Shown: one piece after another, positions 1-9,958 of the stretch
Layout: every line of letters starts with the position of its first letter
How positions within the stretch are numbered: the first letter of the stretch is position 1
Assembly (NCBI GenBank): GCA_029976075.1
Contig: JARKNW010000163.1
Location: forward strand, 62,001-126,000
Reading direction: 5' to 3'
DNA: 64,000 bases
DNA from: Pleomorphomonas sp.
Lineage (GTDB): Bacteria > Pseudomonadota > Alphaproteobacteria > Rhizobiales > Pleomorphomonadaceae
The notes under the pieces: model-generated
What the model was told of the DNA's origin: nothing
What the model saw: the letters and a program-made list of their open reading frames with translations, nothing else
Database searches by the model: none
Program-made: the position numbers and the translations under genes

Positions 1-669
1 CCGCTCGGCGGCACGAGCCCGCGTCGCAGTGAGTCCGACCCCCGTGACAAAGCGGGCAAAGCCGTGAGCAAGCGCCCGCGGTGCCACGGCAAAAGTCGGG
101 ATGGAGCAACCGTCTGTACCGCAGATATCGGTGGCGTGCGGCGTTCCGGTCATCGAGGCGCCAGCGGCGATCACCTCCCGCATCACAGGATGGTCCGCCT
201 TCTCGTAACCGCGCGGATCGGCACCGGTGACGACGCAGGTGCACAGGAAGCCCGTATGCTTTCCCGAACAGTTGTTGTGAATGCGGCCGGGACTCTCTCC
301 CCGACGGTGCAACTCGCCCTGATCGTCGTGCCGACGCGGCCAATGGGGGCCGCAAGCCAGGCAACTCTCGTCAAGGCCAGCCGCCGCGAGCATCGCCCGG
401 ACGGTTTCGACGTGCCGGGGCTCGGCGTTATGGGATGCCATGGCAAGCGCGATTTCCGCATCTCCGAAGCCGAATCTGTCGGCTGCCCCGCTCTCGAGAA
501 ACGGCAGCGCCTGGAAGGGCTTCACCGCCGAACGCGGAAAGCTCGGCCGCTCAATGTCGCCGGCACCAAAGACCAGGCGGCCGTCACCGTCGACGATGGC
601 CACGGCTCCCCGATGGAAGCTCTCGACGATGGGGCCTCGCGTGACTTCGGCCAGAACGGGATTTTCCAT
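1..669 (-). CDS. L-asparaginase II family protein (C-terminus off window)
   Basis: Asparaginase of the type II/thermolabile rhizobial family (PF06089), expected to hydrolyse L-asparagine to aspartate and ammonia in the cytoplasm. The visible 223 residues start with MENPVLAEVTRG and carry the family hallmark HNNCSGKHTGFL, a second conserved block around GTDGCSIPTFAV, and the early SAVKPFQALP segment. The family is usually about 330 residues, so roughly the last third lies left of base 1. The start lies 4 bp after the stop of the upstream aminotransferase, so the two are probably one transcription unit. The family assignment is firm; the rhizobial-type substrate is family knowledge. Confidence 0.9.
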   Translation of the reverse strand, partial: MENPVLAEVTRGPIVESFHRGAVAIVDGDGRLVFGAGDIERPSFPRSAVKPFQALPFLESGAADRFGFGDAEIALAMASHNAEPRHVETVRAMLAAAGLDESCLACGPHWPRRHDDQGELHRRGESPGRIHNNCSGKHTGFLCTCVVTGADPRGYEKADHPVMREVIAAGASMTGTPHATDICGTDGCSIPTFAVAPRALAHGFARFVTGVGLTATRARAAER

Positions 670-673
670 TGAA

Positions 674-1840
674 CTATCGTCCCTGTTTGTCGATCCAGGC
701 GGCGAGACGGGCAACGGCCTCGTCCAACACCTCGTCGCGCTTGGAGAAGCAGAAGCGAATGAACCGCTTCGGCGGGGCGGAAATATAGAAAGCCGACACA
801 GGCACAGCGGCAACACCCGCCTCGCGTGTCATCTTGAGGCAAGCCTCCGCGTCGTCGTCGATGCCAAGAGGGCCGGTATCCGTCACGATGAAATAGGTGC
901 CGGCAGACGGCAATACCGAAAAGCCGAGCTTGGCTAGCCCGCTCGAAAGGCGATCCCGTTTTGCCTGGAGGCCGGCAGAGAAAGCTTCGAAGTAATCGCC
1001 CTTGAAGGAGAGCCCATGAGCCACTGCCGTCTGCAGCGCCGGAGGTGTCGTGAAGGTGACGAACTGATGCGCCTTGGCGATTGGCTCCATCAGCGCCGGC
1101 GCCGCGGTGACATACCCTACCTTCCAACCCGTCAGCGAGAAGGTCTTGCCGGCTGACCCGATGCGAACGACGCGATCCCGCATGCCGGGCAGTTGCATGG
1201 GCGAGACGTGCCGCTTGTGATCGAACAAGAGATGCTCGTAGACCTCGTCGGAAATCACCACAGCGTCGTGCTTGAGGCAAAGGCCAGCGATCAGCTCCAG
1301 CTCTTTTCGCGAGAACACCTTGCCAGAAGGATTCATCGGCGTGTTGATCAGAATCGCCTTGGTGCGGTCGGAGAAGGCGGCAGCGAGCGCATCGGGGTCG
1401 AGTTCCCAGTGCGGCGGCGCGATTCGAACAGGCTTTGGAATGCCGCCAGCCTGTCGGACGATCGGCAGGTAGCTGTCGTAGAGCGGCTCGATCAGAACCA
1501 CTTCGTCACCCGGACGGACAAGACCTAAAATGGCGTCGCCCAGCGCCTCGGTGGCGCCGGAGGTCACCATCACCTCGGTCTCCCAGTCGACCTCAAGCCC
1601 GTAAAAGCGCTGGTTGATGGCCGCGACCGCCTGGCGCAAAGCCGGCAGCCCCATCATCGGCGGGTATTGATTGGGGCCGGCGAGGAAGGCTTCGGCGGCA
1701 ACGCGGCGGACCTCCTCCGGTCCGTCGACGTCGGGAAACCCTTGGCCGAGATTGATGGCGCCGGTCTCGCGCGCGAGACTCGACATGACCTCGAATATCG
1801 TGGTGGGAAGGCCGGTAAAGATGGGATTGGTCGGTTTCAT
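674..1840 (-). CDS. PLP-dependent aminotransferase, class I/II
   Basis: A 388-residue fold-type I aminotransferase. It shows the substrate/PLP blocks MVTSGATEAL, NTPMNPSGK (around 166), VISDEVYEHL (Asp198 and Tyr201), the Schiff-base motif SAGKTFSLTGWK with Lys232, and a C-terminal arginine in FIRFCFSK. The N-terminal LGQGFPDVDGP is typical of the methionine/kynurenine/aromatic aminotransferase branch. The exact amino donor cannot be read from sequence. It is followed 4 bp later by asparaginase II, which suggests linked amino-acid nitrogen metabolism. It starts at ATG 1840 and is divergent from the TPP riboswitch unit. Confidence 0.9.
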   Translation of the reverse strand: MKPTNPIFTGLPTTIFEVMSSLARETGAINLGQGFPDVDGPEEVRRVAAEAFLAGPNQYPPMMGLPALRQAVAAINQRFYGLEVDWETEVMVTSGATEALGDAILGLVRPGDEVVLIEPLYDSYLPIVRQAGGIPKPVRIAPPHWELDPDALAAAFSDRTKAILINTPMNPSGKVFSRKELELIAGLCLKHDAVVISDEVYEHLLFDHKRHVSPMQLPGMRDRVVRIGSAGKTFSLTGWKVGYVTAAPALMEPIAKAHQFVTFTTPPALQTAVAHGLSFKGDYFEAFSAGLQAKRDRLSSGLAKLGFSVLPSAGTYFIVTDTGPLGIDDDAEACLKMTREAGVAAVPVSAFYISAPPKRFIRFCFSKRDEVLDEAVARLAAWIDKQGR

Positions 1841-1993
1841 CGCAAATCAATCGCAGAAAACCCATCGACCCTAGAGGAGCGACGCCAACCTCACAAGCTG
1901 TTTGCCGCCGCATCCTCGTCAAGCGCATGGCTCGCCATCGCGAACTGAGGTCTTTGCCTATGGCGCCGCGGAACTCATCCAGCTAAGCTTAGC

Positions 1994-2080
1994 ATATCTC
2001 ACGGGGTGCCCCTGCCGGGGCTGAGAGGAGCTTCTCCAACCCGACGAACCTGATCCGGGTCATGCCGGCGGAGGGATAGA
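1994..2080 (+). promoter_or_regulatory. TPP riboswitch (THI element)
   Basis: The sequence carries the conserved THI-box signatures in order: ACGGGGTGCCC, GGGGCTGAGAGG (2017-2028), then GAACCTGATCCGGGTCATG and GCCGGCGGAGGGA up to about 2077. These are the pyrimidine-binding GCUGAGA and pyrophosphate-binding CUGAUC...GCGGAGGGA helices of the thi-box aptamer. It lies on the same strand as, and upstream of, the NIPSNAP/TRAP genes and divergent from the aminotransferase. No obvious intrinsic terminator follows it. Control through translation initiation or Rho is therefore more likely, but this is inference. Confidence 0.93.
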
Positions 2081-2083
2081 GCC

Positions 2084-2101
2084 ATGCAGACATTCATCTG
2101 A
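2084..2101 (+). other. Five-codon leader ORF immediately after the TPP aptamer
   Basis: ATG at 2084 opens a frame reading MQTFI and stops at 2099-2101. The only strong Shine-Dalgarno-like sequence after the aptamer (GGAGGG, about 2070-2075, part of the aptamer's 3' side) sits at good spacing to this ATG. The next gene start (2144) has no strong SD. It could be a leader peptide coupled to the riboswitch, or a chance frame. Confidence 0.35.
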
Positions 2102-2143
2102 AGCGTTCCGCCGCCCGCAAAATTCAACAACGGCAGAACGATC

Positions 2144-2476
2144 ATGATTCTCGACGAACGCACCTACACCATCGAGCCGGCGCATGTCGGCACCTACCTC
2201 AAGCTCTACGTGGACGAAGGCATGGCGATCCAGGTGAGCCACCTCGGAACGCTGGTCGGCTGGTTCACGCAGGATATCGGCACGGTCAATGACGTCGTCC
2301 ATATCTGGCAGTACGACGACCTTGCCGATCGCGAGCGCCGTCGGGCAGCCATGGAGGCTGACCCGGCCTGGCAGGCGTTCCGCGCAAAGGCCGCGCCCTA
2401 CGTCCAAACGATGAGAAGCCGCATCCTGAAGCCGACGTGGTTCTCACCGCTCGGCGGCACGGGCCGGCGGCCATGA
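2144..2476 (+). CDS. NIPSNAP family protein
   Basis: A 110-residue protein with the ferredoxin-like NIPSNAP fold signature: an N-terminal strand ILDERTYTI, a central HLGTLVGWF and VNDVVHIWQYDDL, the RRAAMEADPAW helix, and a closing TRS/KPTWF-like end (MRSRILKPTWFSP). The molecular function of bacterial NIPSNAPs is not established. It is the first gene downstream of the TPP riboswitch, and its stop overlaps the ATG of the TRAP permease (ATGA), so translation is probably coupled. The context suggests a role linked to a thiamin-related compound, which is inference. Confidence 0.85.
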   Translation: MILDERTYTIEPAHVGTYLKLYVDEGMAIQVSHLGTLVGWFTQDIGTVNDVVHIWQYDDLADRERRRAAMEADPAWQAFRAKAAPYVQTMRSRILKPTWFSPLGGTGRRP

Positions 2477-4269
2477 CCCATATCGCAACATGGATCTTGC
2501 GAGCGATTGACCGTCTGCTTGCCGGTATCCTGGCGGTCACCCTGGCATTTCTGCTCGTGCTGGTGTTTGGCGCCACGCTGTTGCGCTACGTCTTCTCGAC
2601 AGGGTTCGTCCTCACCGAGGATCTCGGCATCCTGTTGCATACGGCGCTCGTTTTCCTCGGGCTGCCTCTCTGCGCCAGCGGTGCGCTCGCCATGAACATC
2701 GACGTCGCAACGCGGCATCTCGGACCAAGAGGACGCGCCATCGCTGAAGTCGCGTCCGACGCGGTGACCCTGGCGGCAACCTTGGTCTTGATGGTCGGGG
2801 CAGGAAAGGTTGCCACCCTGATTGGCGGCACGTCACCCACCCTCGACATTCCCGAAAGCTGGCGTTTCTGGCCGGTGGCAATCGGTGGCGGGCTTGCGTC
2901 GGCGCATGTCGTTCTCGGTTCGATTGCGCGAGGCAGGTCTTGGCCGGTCACCCTTGCCGTCCTTTTCGGTGGGGCAAGCCTTGCCGCCCTGCCGCACCTT
3001 TCGGTTCTGGTACCTGTCGGCCTTCCGAGCCTTGTCGCCTGTGCAGCCGTCTGCGTCGCTCTCGCCGTGGGAGCCCCCTTCGTTCACTCGCTGATCGTCG
3101 GACTCGCGGTAGCCATTCCGTTCGGCGCCCGCCTTCCTGAAGCCGCCATCGTCCAGCAGACCGTGTCAGGCATGGGCAAGTTCCTGTTGCTTGCCATTCC
3201 CTTTTTCCTGCTGGCCGGCATGCTCATGAATGCCGGCGGCCTTGCACACCGTCTCGTCCGTTTTGCTTCGGCTCTGGTTGGTCACCGGCATGGCGGGATG
3301 GCACAGGCAACGCTCGTCACCAACCTGCTTTTCTCAGGTGTGTCCGGTTCCTCGATCGCCGACGCGGCGTTTGGCGCCAAGGTGTTGGCACCGGCTCTTG
3401 TCGCCGATGGCGTGAAGCCGGAAAAAGCAGCGGCGATCGTCGCGGCCACGGCGGTCCTGCCCAACATCATTCCACCGTCGATCGCTTTCCTGCTGCTCGC
3501 ATCAGCCACAAATCTATCGATCGGAGCCTTGTTCGAAGGTGGCCTTGTTGCCGGTCTCATTCTGGCGGCGGCGATGGCGACGATGCTCCATCACTCCGCA
3601 GACACACCAAGCCGACCGCCTGCCGAGTTTGGCGAACGCTTCGCGACCTTCATCGCGGCGATACCGGTTTTCGGACTGGCACTGGTGGTTTTCTTCGGCA
3701 TCCGTCTCGGAATGACGACACCGACCGAAGCTGCCGCCGTCGCCTCGGTATACGCACTTGTTTCTGCCCTGATGGCGCCAAATGGCCGCAGAGCCTCTCT
3801 CGCCGCATTTCTACAGGCGGGACGCGAGACAGCGGCTATCGGCCTTCTGGTCGCCTCATCGGCGCCGCTGGTCTTTCTCTTGGCCATTGATGGCCTGCCA
3901 CAGGCATTGGCGGGCTGGGTAAATGCGCTTGGCGGCAATCCCCTCGCGGTAATGCTGACAGCCAACCTCATCCTGCTTGCCGTCGGGGGACCACTCGATG
4001 TCGGTCCCGGCATCCTGCTGTTCGCGCCGCTCCTGATGCCTTCGGTCGTGGCCGCCGGCCTCGATCCGGTAGCCTTTGGCGTCATCCTCACCGTCAACCT
4101 GATGATCGGAGGGCTGACGCCGCCGGTCGGCGTGCTCGTCTTCGTCGCCGCTGGGGTGACCGGCCTTTCTTCAAGCGCCGTCTTCCGGGCGGTGCTCCCC
4201 CTCACCCTCGTTCTCATCGCCGCCACGTCGCTGATGGCCCTCGCCGTCGCGCTGTGGGCGCTTCTTTGA
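2473..4269 (+). CDS. TRAP transporter fused small/large permease (DctQM)
   Basis: Integral-membrane permease of a tripartite ATP-independent periplasmic transporter. Residues about 1-170 form the four-helix DctQ part, which includes LLRYVFSTGFVLTEDLG. From about residue 190 comes the DctM part, with GMGKFLLLAIPFFLLAGMLM, the FSGVSGSSIADAAFGA motif and NIIPPSIAFLLLA. About 600 residues is normal for the fused form. I chose ATG 2473 because it overlaps the NIPSNAP stop as ATGA; an in-frame start further upstream is possible. With the NIPSNAP gene and the binding protein it forms a riboswitch-controlled operon. The substrate is unknown, and a thiamin precursor or analogue is the natural inference. 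Confidence 0.9.
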   Translation: MTHIATWILRAIDRLLAGILAVTLAFLLVLVFGATLLRYVFSTGFVLTEDLGILLHTALVFLGLPLCASGALAMNIDVATRHLGPRGRAIAEVASDAVTLAATLVLMVGAGKVATLIGGTSPTLDIPESWRFWPVAIGGGLASAHVVLGSIARGRSWPVTLAVLFGGASLAALPHLSVLVPVGLPSLVACAAVCVALAVGAPFVHSLIVGLAVAIPFGARLPEAAIVQQTVSGMGKFLLLAIPFFLLAGMLMNAGGLAHRLVRFASALVGHRHGGMAQATLVTNLLFSGVSGSSIADAAFGAKVLAPALVADGVKPEKAAAIVAATAVLPNIIPPSIAFLLLASATNLSIGALFEGGLVAGLILAAAMATMLHHSADTPSRPPAEFGERFATFIAAIPVFGLALVVFFGIRLGMTTPTEAAAVASVYALVSALMAPNGRRASLAAFLQAGRETAAIGLLVASSAPLVFLLAIDGLPQALAGWVNALGGNPLAVMLTANLILLAVGGPLDVGPGILLFAPLLMPSVVAAGLDPVAFGVILTVNLMIGGLTPPVGVLVFVAAGVTGLSSSAVFRAVLPLTLVLIAATSLMALAVALWALL

Positions 4270-4292
4270 CCTCAGAAGATGGAGAAACTCCA

Positions 4293-5279
4293 GTGCCTAT
4301 CGTCACCCGCCGCACCTTTGTCGCCGGTCTGACCGCCCTTGCCCTCCCCGCCGTCATCCGACCGGCACGTGCCGCCCCCCGAACTCTGACCGTCGCCTCG
4401 CTGCTTGGCGACGACAAGCCTGAGACCAAGATCTGGCTGAAGATACGCGACCTCGTGGAAGAGAAACTTCCCGGCCGCTTCGATTTCCGCATTGTCGGCA
4501 ACGCAGCTCTGGGCGGCGAAAAGGAAGTCGCCGAGGGCATCCGCCTCGACTCCATTCAGGCCAGCCTTTCGACCTTGTCGGCGCTATCGACCTGGGTGCC
4601 GGAGACCCAGCTCTTCGACCTGCCTTTCGTCTTCAAAGACCGGGATCACGTTCGCCGCGCCACCTCCGGCCCGATCGGTGAATCGTTCAAGGCCAAGTTG
4701 ACGGACCAGGGTTTCGTTACCCTCGGCTTCATCAATTACGGCGCCCGCCACCTGCTCGCCAAGGAAGCAGTGACCTCGCCCGAAGGCGTCGCCGGAAAGC
4801 GCATTCGCGTCATCCAGAGCCCGCTGCACGTCGAACTCTGGAAAGCCTATGGCGCTCTGCCGACACCGATCCCCATCACCGAGACTTACAACGCCCTGAA
4901 GACCGGCATCGTCGACATGATGGACCTCACCAAGTCCGCCTACGCCGGCTTCCGGCTTTATGAAGTGGTGCCCTATCTCATAGAAACAGCCCACATCTGG
5001 GCGACCGGAGCCGTCTATCTGTCGGCCGGCTTCTGGGGCAGCCTCAGCGATGAGGAAAAGGCGGTGTTCACCGCAGCAATCTCCGAGGGGGCAAACTACT
5101 TCGATACGCTCATGGAGGCCGATGAAACGACATCGATGGATGTTGCAAAGGCCGCCGGTGGGCGGATCATCGCGCCGGAAAACAGAGAAGCCTGGACAAA
5201 GGGTGCAGAAGGCGTCTGGGCGGCCATGGCGCCGAAGGTCGGCAGCATGGATCGGATCAAGGCCTTGGCGGCTCTGTAG
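4293..5279 (+). CDS. TRAP transporter solute-binding protein (DctP family)
   Basis: Periplasmic substrate-binding subunit of the TRAP system. The N-terminus has a Tat-type signal, VTRRTFVAGLTALALP, ending near ARAAP. The DctP core is seen in LFDLPFVFKD, GKRIRVIQSP, GALPTPIPITETYNALKTG and VDMMDLTKSAY. The arginine in the RIRVIQSP segment is the family's usual carboxylate-binding position, which hints at an acidic substrate. GTG 4293 is preferred because GGAGAAACTCCA precedes it and the signal peptide then starts correctly. It lies 23 bp after DctQM and ends at a bidirectional terminator. Confidence 0.88.
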   Translation: MPIVTRRTFVAGLTALALPAVIRPARAAPRTLTVASLLGDDKPETKIWLKIRDLVEEKLPGRFDFRIVGNAALGGEKEVAEGIRLDSIQASLSTLSALSTWVPETQLFDLPFVFKDRDHVRRATSGPIGESFKAKLTDQGFVTLGFINYGARHLLAKEAVTSPEGVAGKRIRVIQSPLHVELWKAYGALPTPIPITETYNALKTGIVDMMDLTKSAYAGFRLYEVVPYLIETAHIWATGAVYLSAGFWGSLSDEEKAVFTAAISEGANYFDTLMEADETTSMDVAKAAGGRIIAPENREAWTKGAEGVWAAMAPKVGSMDRIKALAAL

Positions 5280-5289
5280 CGCCTAACTA

Positions 5290-5321
5290 AAAAGCCGGCT
5301 CGCCTCACGGCGGCCGGCTTC
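5290..5321. terminator. Bidirectional intrinsic terminator between dctP and pyrG
   Basis: AAGCCGGC...GCCGGCTT arms (about 5292-5299 and 5313-5320) with an inner CGCC/GGCG pairing and a TCAC loop. An A-run lies on the left, so the T-run serves the minus strand. It sits between two convergent genes. Confidence 0.7.
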
Positions 5322-5343
5322 CCAATGTCAATGCAACCGAACT

Positions 5344-6978
<1,635 letters not shown>

Positions 6979-6994
6979 TCAACCTATCTTTCTG

Positions 6995-7017
6995 CGGACC
7001 ATTTGTGGAGTGGTCCG
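6995..7017 (-). other. Hairpin in the pyrG leader
   Basis: A perfect 7-bp inverted repeat, CGGACCA/TGGTCCG, with a 9-nt loop, lies 23 bp upstream of the pyrG ATG on the transcribed strand. There is no U-run directly after it, so it is not a classical terminator. Its role is unknown. Confidence 0.3.
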
Positions 7018-7107
7018 ACCGGTTTATCCAAAACAAAACGAAAAGGCCGTCCCGGAAAGCGTTAACCTTCCGGTCGACTTGTCGTTTCAAGCTATTGCCT
7101 AGTCTCA

Positions 7108-7136
7108 CAAAAACGGCCGCGGAAACCCGCGACCGT
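7108..7136 (-). terminator. Intrinsic terminator downstream of secG
   Basis: Read on the minus strand, ACGGTCGCGG-GTTT-CCGCGGCCGT forms a near-perfect GC-rich stem followed directly by TTTTTGT. It lies 34 bp after the secG stop. Confidence 0.8.
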
Positions 7137-7169
7137 CTAGATCCGCTTTCTACCGGACGGGGCTCGTCC

Positions 7170-7745
7170 TTATGGTGCCGGAGCCGGAGCAGCCGGTGTT
7201 GCCGGGGCCGAATCAGTCGTCGGGGCGGCCGGCACTTCGGTTGCCGGAGCCGCTGGCGCCTGGGCAGCAGGAGCGTCCGCAGATGGCGCCGGAGCCTGAC
7301 TTGCAGGCGCCGCTGGCGTTTCCGCCGCTGGGGCCGGAGCCTGAGCGGCAGGCGCTGCGGGAACTTCAACGGCGGGAGCGACCGGCGCATTCCCCGGCTG
7401 GGCAGCGGGCTTGCTCATCTGATTGAGCTGGTTGAGAACGCCGCCCTGTCCTGAACCGATCGGCTGACCGCTCACCGGGGCAGCCGGAGCGGTCTGGACC
7501 TTGTCGAGGATCGAGTTGTGCGAGCCTGTAAGGCGCGGCAGAACCGAAAGCCCGATCGAGGTAAGGAAGAACAACGCCGCCAGAATGGCAGTGGTACGGG
7601 TCAGCACGTTGGCCGTGCCGCGGCTGGTCATGAAGCCACCGCCGCCGCCGATACCGAGCGCACCGCCTTCGGAGCGCTGCAGAAGCACGACGCCCACCAG
7701 GGCTGCGACCACCATCAGGTGGATGACAAGAATAACGGTTTGCAT
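7170..7745 (-). CDS. secG: Preprotein translocase subunit SecG with long Ala/Pro tail
   Basis: A small inner-membrane subunit of SecYEG. The two expected helices are VILVIHLMVVAALVGVVLLQ (about residues 4-23) and a second after residue 50 (ILAALFFLTSIGLSVL). They flank the conserved cytoplasmic RSEGGALGIGGGGG-MTSRG loop. At 191 residues it is longer than the typical 75-130, because residues about 95-191 form a low-complexity Ala/Pro/Thr tail of imperfect PAAPA-like repeats. Such tails are common in rhizobial SecG. It ends in an intrinsic terminator; pyrG follows. Confidence 0.93.
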   Translation of the reverse strand: MQTVILVIHLMVVAALVGVVLLQRSEGGALGIGGGGGFMTSRGTANVLTRTTAILAALFFLTSIGLSVLPRLTGSHNSILDKVQTAPAAPVSGQPIGSGQGGVLNQLNQMSKPAAQPGNAPVAPAVEVPAAPAAQAPAPAAETPAAPASQAPAPSADAPAAQAPAAPATEVPAAPTTDSAPATPAAPAPAP

Positions 7746-7929
7746 GTAACCCCAAAACTTTCAAAGGGCATCCCAGCCTGGGACGCGCCAAAGGGCACAC
7801 CGACCGCCGATGCGGTCCGAGTCCGCGGCGTTGTACACGAAGGCCGGCAGCCTTTCCACCTTTCTATGGCGTTTATTTTGGAAGGTTGAGGCCGTATCAC
7901 AAGCCCCGATCAGAGAAGGAGCCGAGACC

Positions 7930-8478
7930 ATGACCATCGAAACGCCGCGCCTCGTGCTGGCTCCCTGGGCGGAACGGGATCTCGCGCCATTCGCCATGCT
8001 CAACGCCGACCCGGACGTGATGCGCTACTTCCCCAACCCCCTGACGCGCGAAGAAAGCGATGCACTCGTCGAGCGGCTCCGCGGCATTTGGGACGAACAT
8101 GGCTATGGCTTGGCAGCGGTACGCCGTCGAGAGGATGACGCCTTCATCGGCACGGTCGGCATTCAGAAGGTGCTGAACCCCGGCTATCCCTTTGCGCCGG
8201 CCGTCGAGGTGGGTTGGCGGATTGCCAGGCCATTCTGGCGACAGGGATATGCCAGTGAAGCGGCGCGGGCAGCTCTGGCTCACGGCTTCGATGTTCTTGG
8301 CCTTCCGGAGATCGTCGCTTTCACGACAGAGTCCAACCTGCCCTCGCAGGCGGTGATGACAAGCCTTGGAATGGTGCGCGATCCTGCCGATGATTTTCTT
8401 CATCCGCTGCTACCTGAAGGGCACAGACTCCGTCTTCATGTGCTCTTCCGGCTGCGGAGCGAAGGCTTTCGCCGCTAA
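7930..8478 (+). CDS. GNAT family N-acetyltransferase (RimJ/RimL type)
   Basis: A 182-residue acetyltransferase starting TIETPRLVLAPWAERDL, the typical N-terminus of the RimJ/RimL-like GNAT subgroup (Acetyltransf_3). The acetyl-CoA-binding motif A is seen as VEVGWRIARPFWRQGYASEAARA, followed by IVAFTTESNLPSQAVMTSLGM. ATG 7930 is preferred because AGAAGGAG precedes it and the family N-terminus starts there. The substrate cannot be inferred. It is convergent with the atp12 gene, with only 3 bp between the stops. Confidence 0.85.
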   Translation: MTIETPRLVLAPWAERDLAPFAMLNADPDVMRYFPNPLTREESDALVERLRGIWDEHGYGLAAVRRREDDAFIGTVGIQKVLNPGYPFAPAVEVGWRIARPFWRQGYASEAARAALAHGFDVLGLPEIVAFTTESNLPSQAVMTSLGMVRDPADDFLHPLLPEGHRLRLHVLFRLRSEGFRR

Positions 8479-8481
8479 GCG

Positions 8482-9252
8482 TCAATCAAGCAGAAGAAGC
8501 ACCGCCGAATCAAAGTCGGCACGACGAAAATCTCGGCGTTGCCGCGCCTCGCTGTCGACGCCCCAGAGCTCGGCATTCCAATCCTCATCAATGTGGGCGG
8601 CAAGCCAGACGTCGTCGGGCGACAGGCGCTTCTCCACAAGCGCCAGCGCCAGAAACACCGACCCGGTCAGCGTCGTGATCAGCTCGATGGCCGAAAGGCG
8701 GATGGCATCGTCCGGCAAGACGGCACGGATCGCGGCAAGGAGCTGCGGTGGCTGGGGAACCACGATCACGCCGATGGTGGCAACCGGGCGCGTCCCGAAG
8801 CGCTCGCAAACCCAGTCCAGGATAGGCTCCCAGGCAAGACGCTGGCGTTCATCAAGACGTGGCGGTTCACCGGCGCGATAACAGGTGAGATCGGAGCCAG
8901 CATAGGCTGCGACCGCATCCTTCACCGCCTCGATTTCACGGGACACACCGTCGATCGCCGAATTGACAAGCCTGGTCAACGGCATGGTCATCGGGTCGAC
9001 AAACTCGCCCTGCCTGGCCCATTCGGCCTCGAGGGCACACGCGGCCCGCAGCGAACCAACAGCGAGAAGATTGCGCCCCGGCGTCCGAACCGGCTTGCCG
9101 TCGAGCAGCACGCGATAAAGACCTTCGGTCGGCTCGACCGACACCACCTTGTAGAAGCGCTTGGGCAATACGCGCTGCACATTGGCGCGTGCGCGTTCCG
9201 TGGCCTGAACCGGATCGAAGGAAGCGGCTAGCTCCTCGAATAGATCGGCCAT
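8482..9252 (-). CDS. ATP12 family F1-ATPase assembly chaperone
   Basis: A 256-residue member of the ATP12 family (PF07542), found in alphaproteobacteria and mitochondria, where it assists assembly of the F1 alpha subunit. Diagnostic segments are RFYKVVSVEP, YRVLLDGKPVRTP, EWARQGEFVDPMTMPLTRLVNSAID and DLTCYRA. The ATG at 9252 fits the family N-terminus; an in-frame extension upstream would invade the HAD gene. It follows the HAD hydrolase gene by 4 bp, a linkage seen in many Rhizobiales. Confidence 0.93.
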   Translation of the reverse strand: MADLFEELAASFDPVQATERARANVQRVLPKRFYKVVSVEPTEGLYRVLLDGKPVRTPGRNLLAVGSLRAACALEAEWARQGEFVDPMTMPLTRLVNSAIDGVSREIEAVKDAVAAYAGSDLTCYRAGEPPRLDERQRLAWEPILDWVCERFGTRPVATIGVIVVPQPPQLLAAIRAVLPDDAIRLSAIELITTLTGSVFLALALVEKRLSPDDVWLAAHIDEDWNAELWGVDSEARQRRDFRRADFDSAVLLLLD

Positions 9253-9256
9253 CGGC

Positions 9257-9958
9257 TCACCCCTTTCCGCCGAGAAGCCCCGCAGCGAGCTCAGGCACAT
9301 CAGCAAAGCTGTCCGCGAGCACCTGGGCACCGGCCTGGGTCAGCTCGTCGCGACCATTATAGCCCCAAGTGACACCGAGCGCGAAGGCACCGGCCGCGCG
9401 AGCCATCAGCATGTCATATCCGGTATCGCCGACGACGACCGTGTGAGCCACATCGCCGCCAAGCGCCGCCACCGCGTCGACCACCATGAACGGATGGGGT
9501 TTGGAGGGGCCATCGTCGGCGGTGCGCAGCACGGCGAACAAACCAGTCAGCCCATGGATCTCCAGGATGGCATCGAGACCACGCCGCGACTTGCCGGTGA
9601 CGACGCCGAGCAACACGTCACCCCGGCCAGCCAAGGCCTTCAGGGCATCGCGTGCACCCGGGTAGAGTGGCGCCGTCTCGGCAAGACGAAACTTCATTGC
9701 CTGATAGGTGTCGCGATAGGTTTCTGCAAGGAGATCGACGGTAGCGGCGTCCAGATTGGGGTCGAGACGTCCGATCGCTTCTGGCAATGACAGACCGATG
9801 ATCGAGAGCACCCCCTCTCGGTCAGGTGGAACACACCCAAGCTTGGTGAAAGATTCCAACATGGTGGCGACGATCATATGCTGGCTGTCAACCAGCGTAC
9901 CGTCGCAATCGAACAGCACCAGCTTGGGCACGGTCGGAGGAGTGAACACCCCGCTCAC
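9257..9958 (-). CDS. HAD-IA family phosphatase (phosphoglycolate phosphatase-like)
   Basis: A 233-residue haloacid dehalogenase superfamily hydrolase. Motif I is [13 protein letters not shown] with the nucleophilic Asp near residue 17, motif II is VVTGKSRRG, and motif III/IV is KPHP plus [16 protein letters not shown]. The overall pattern is Gph-like, so the substrate may be 2-phosphoglycolate or another small phosphate ester. Its start overlaps the glyQ stop by 4 bp, and the atp12-like gene follows at 4 bp, so these three form one operon. Confidence 0.88.
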   Translation of the reverse strand: MSGVFTPPTVPKLVLFDCDGTLVDSQHMIVATMLESFTKLGCVPPDREGVLSIIGLSLPEAIGRLDPNLDAATVDLLAETYRDTYQAMKFRLAETAPLYPGARDALKALAGRGDVLLGVVTGKSRRGLDAILEIHGLTGLFAVLRTADDGPSKPHPFMVVDAVAALGGDVAHTVVVGDTGYDMLMARAAGAFALGVTWGYNGRDELTQAGAQVLADSFADVPELAAGLLGGKG

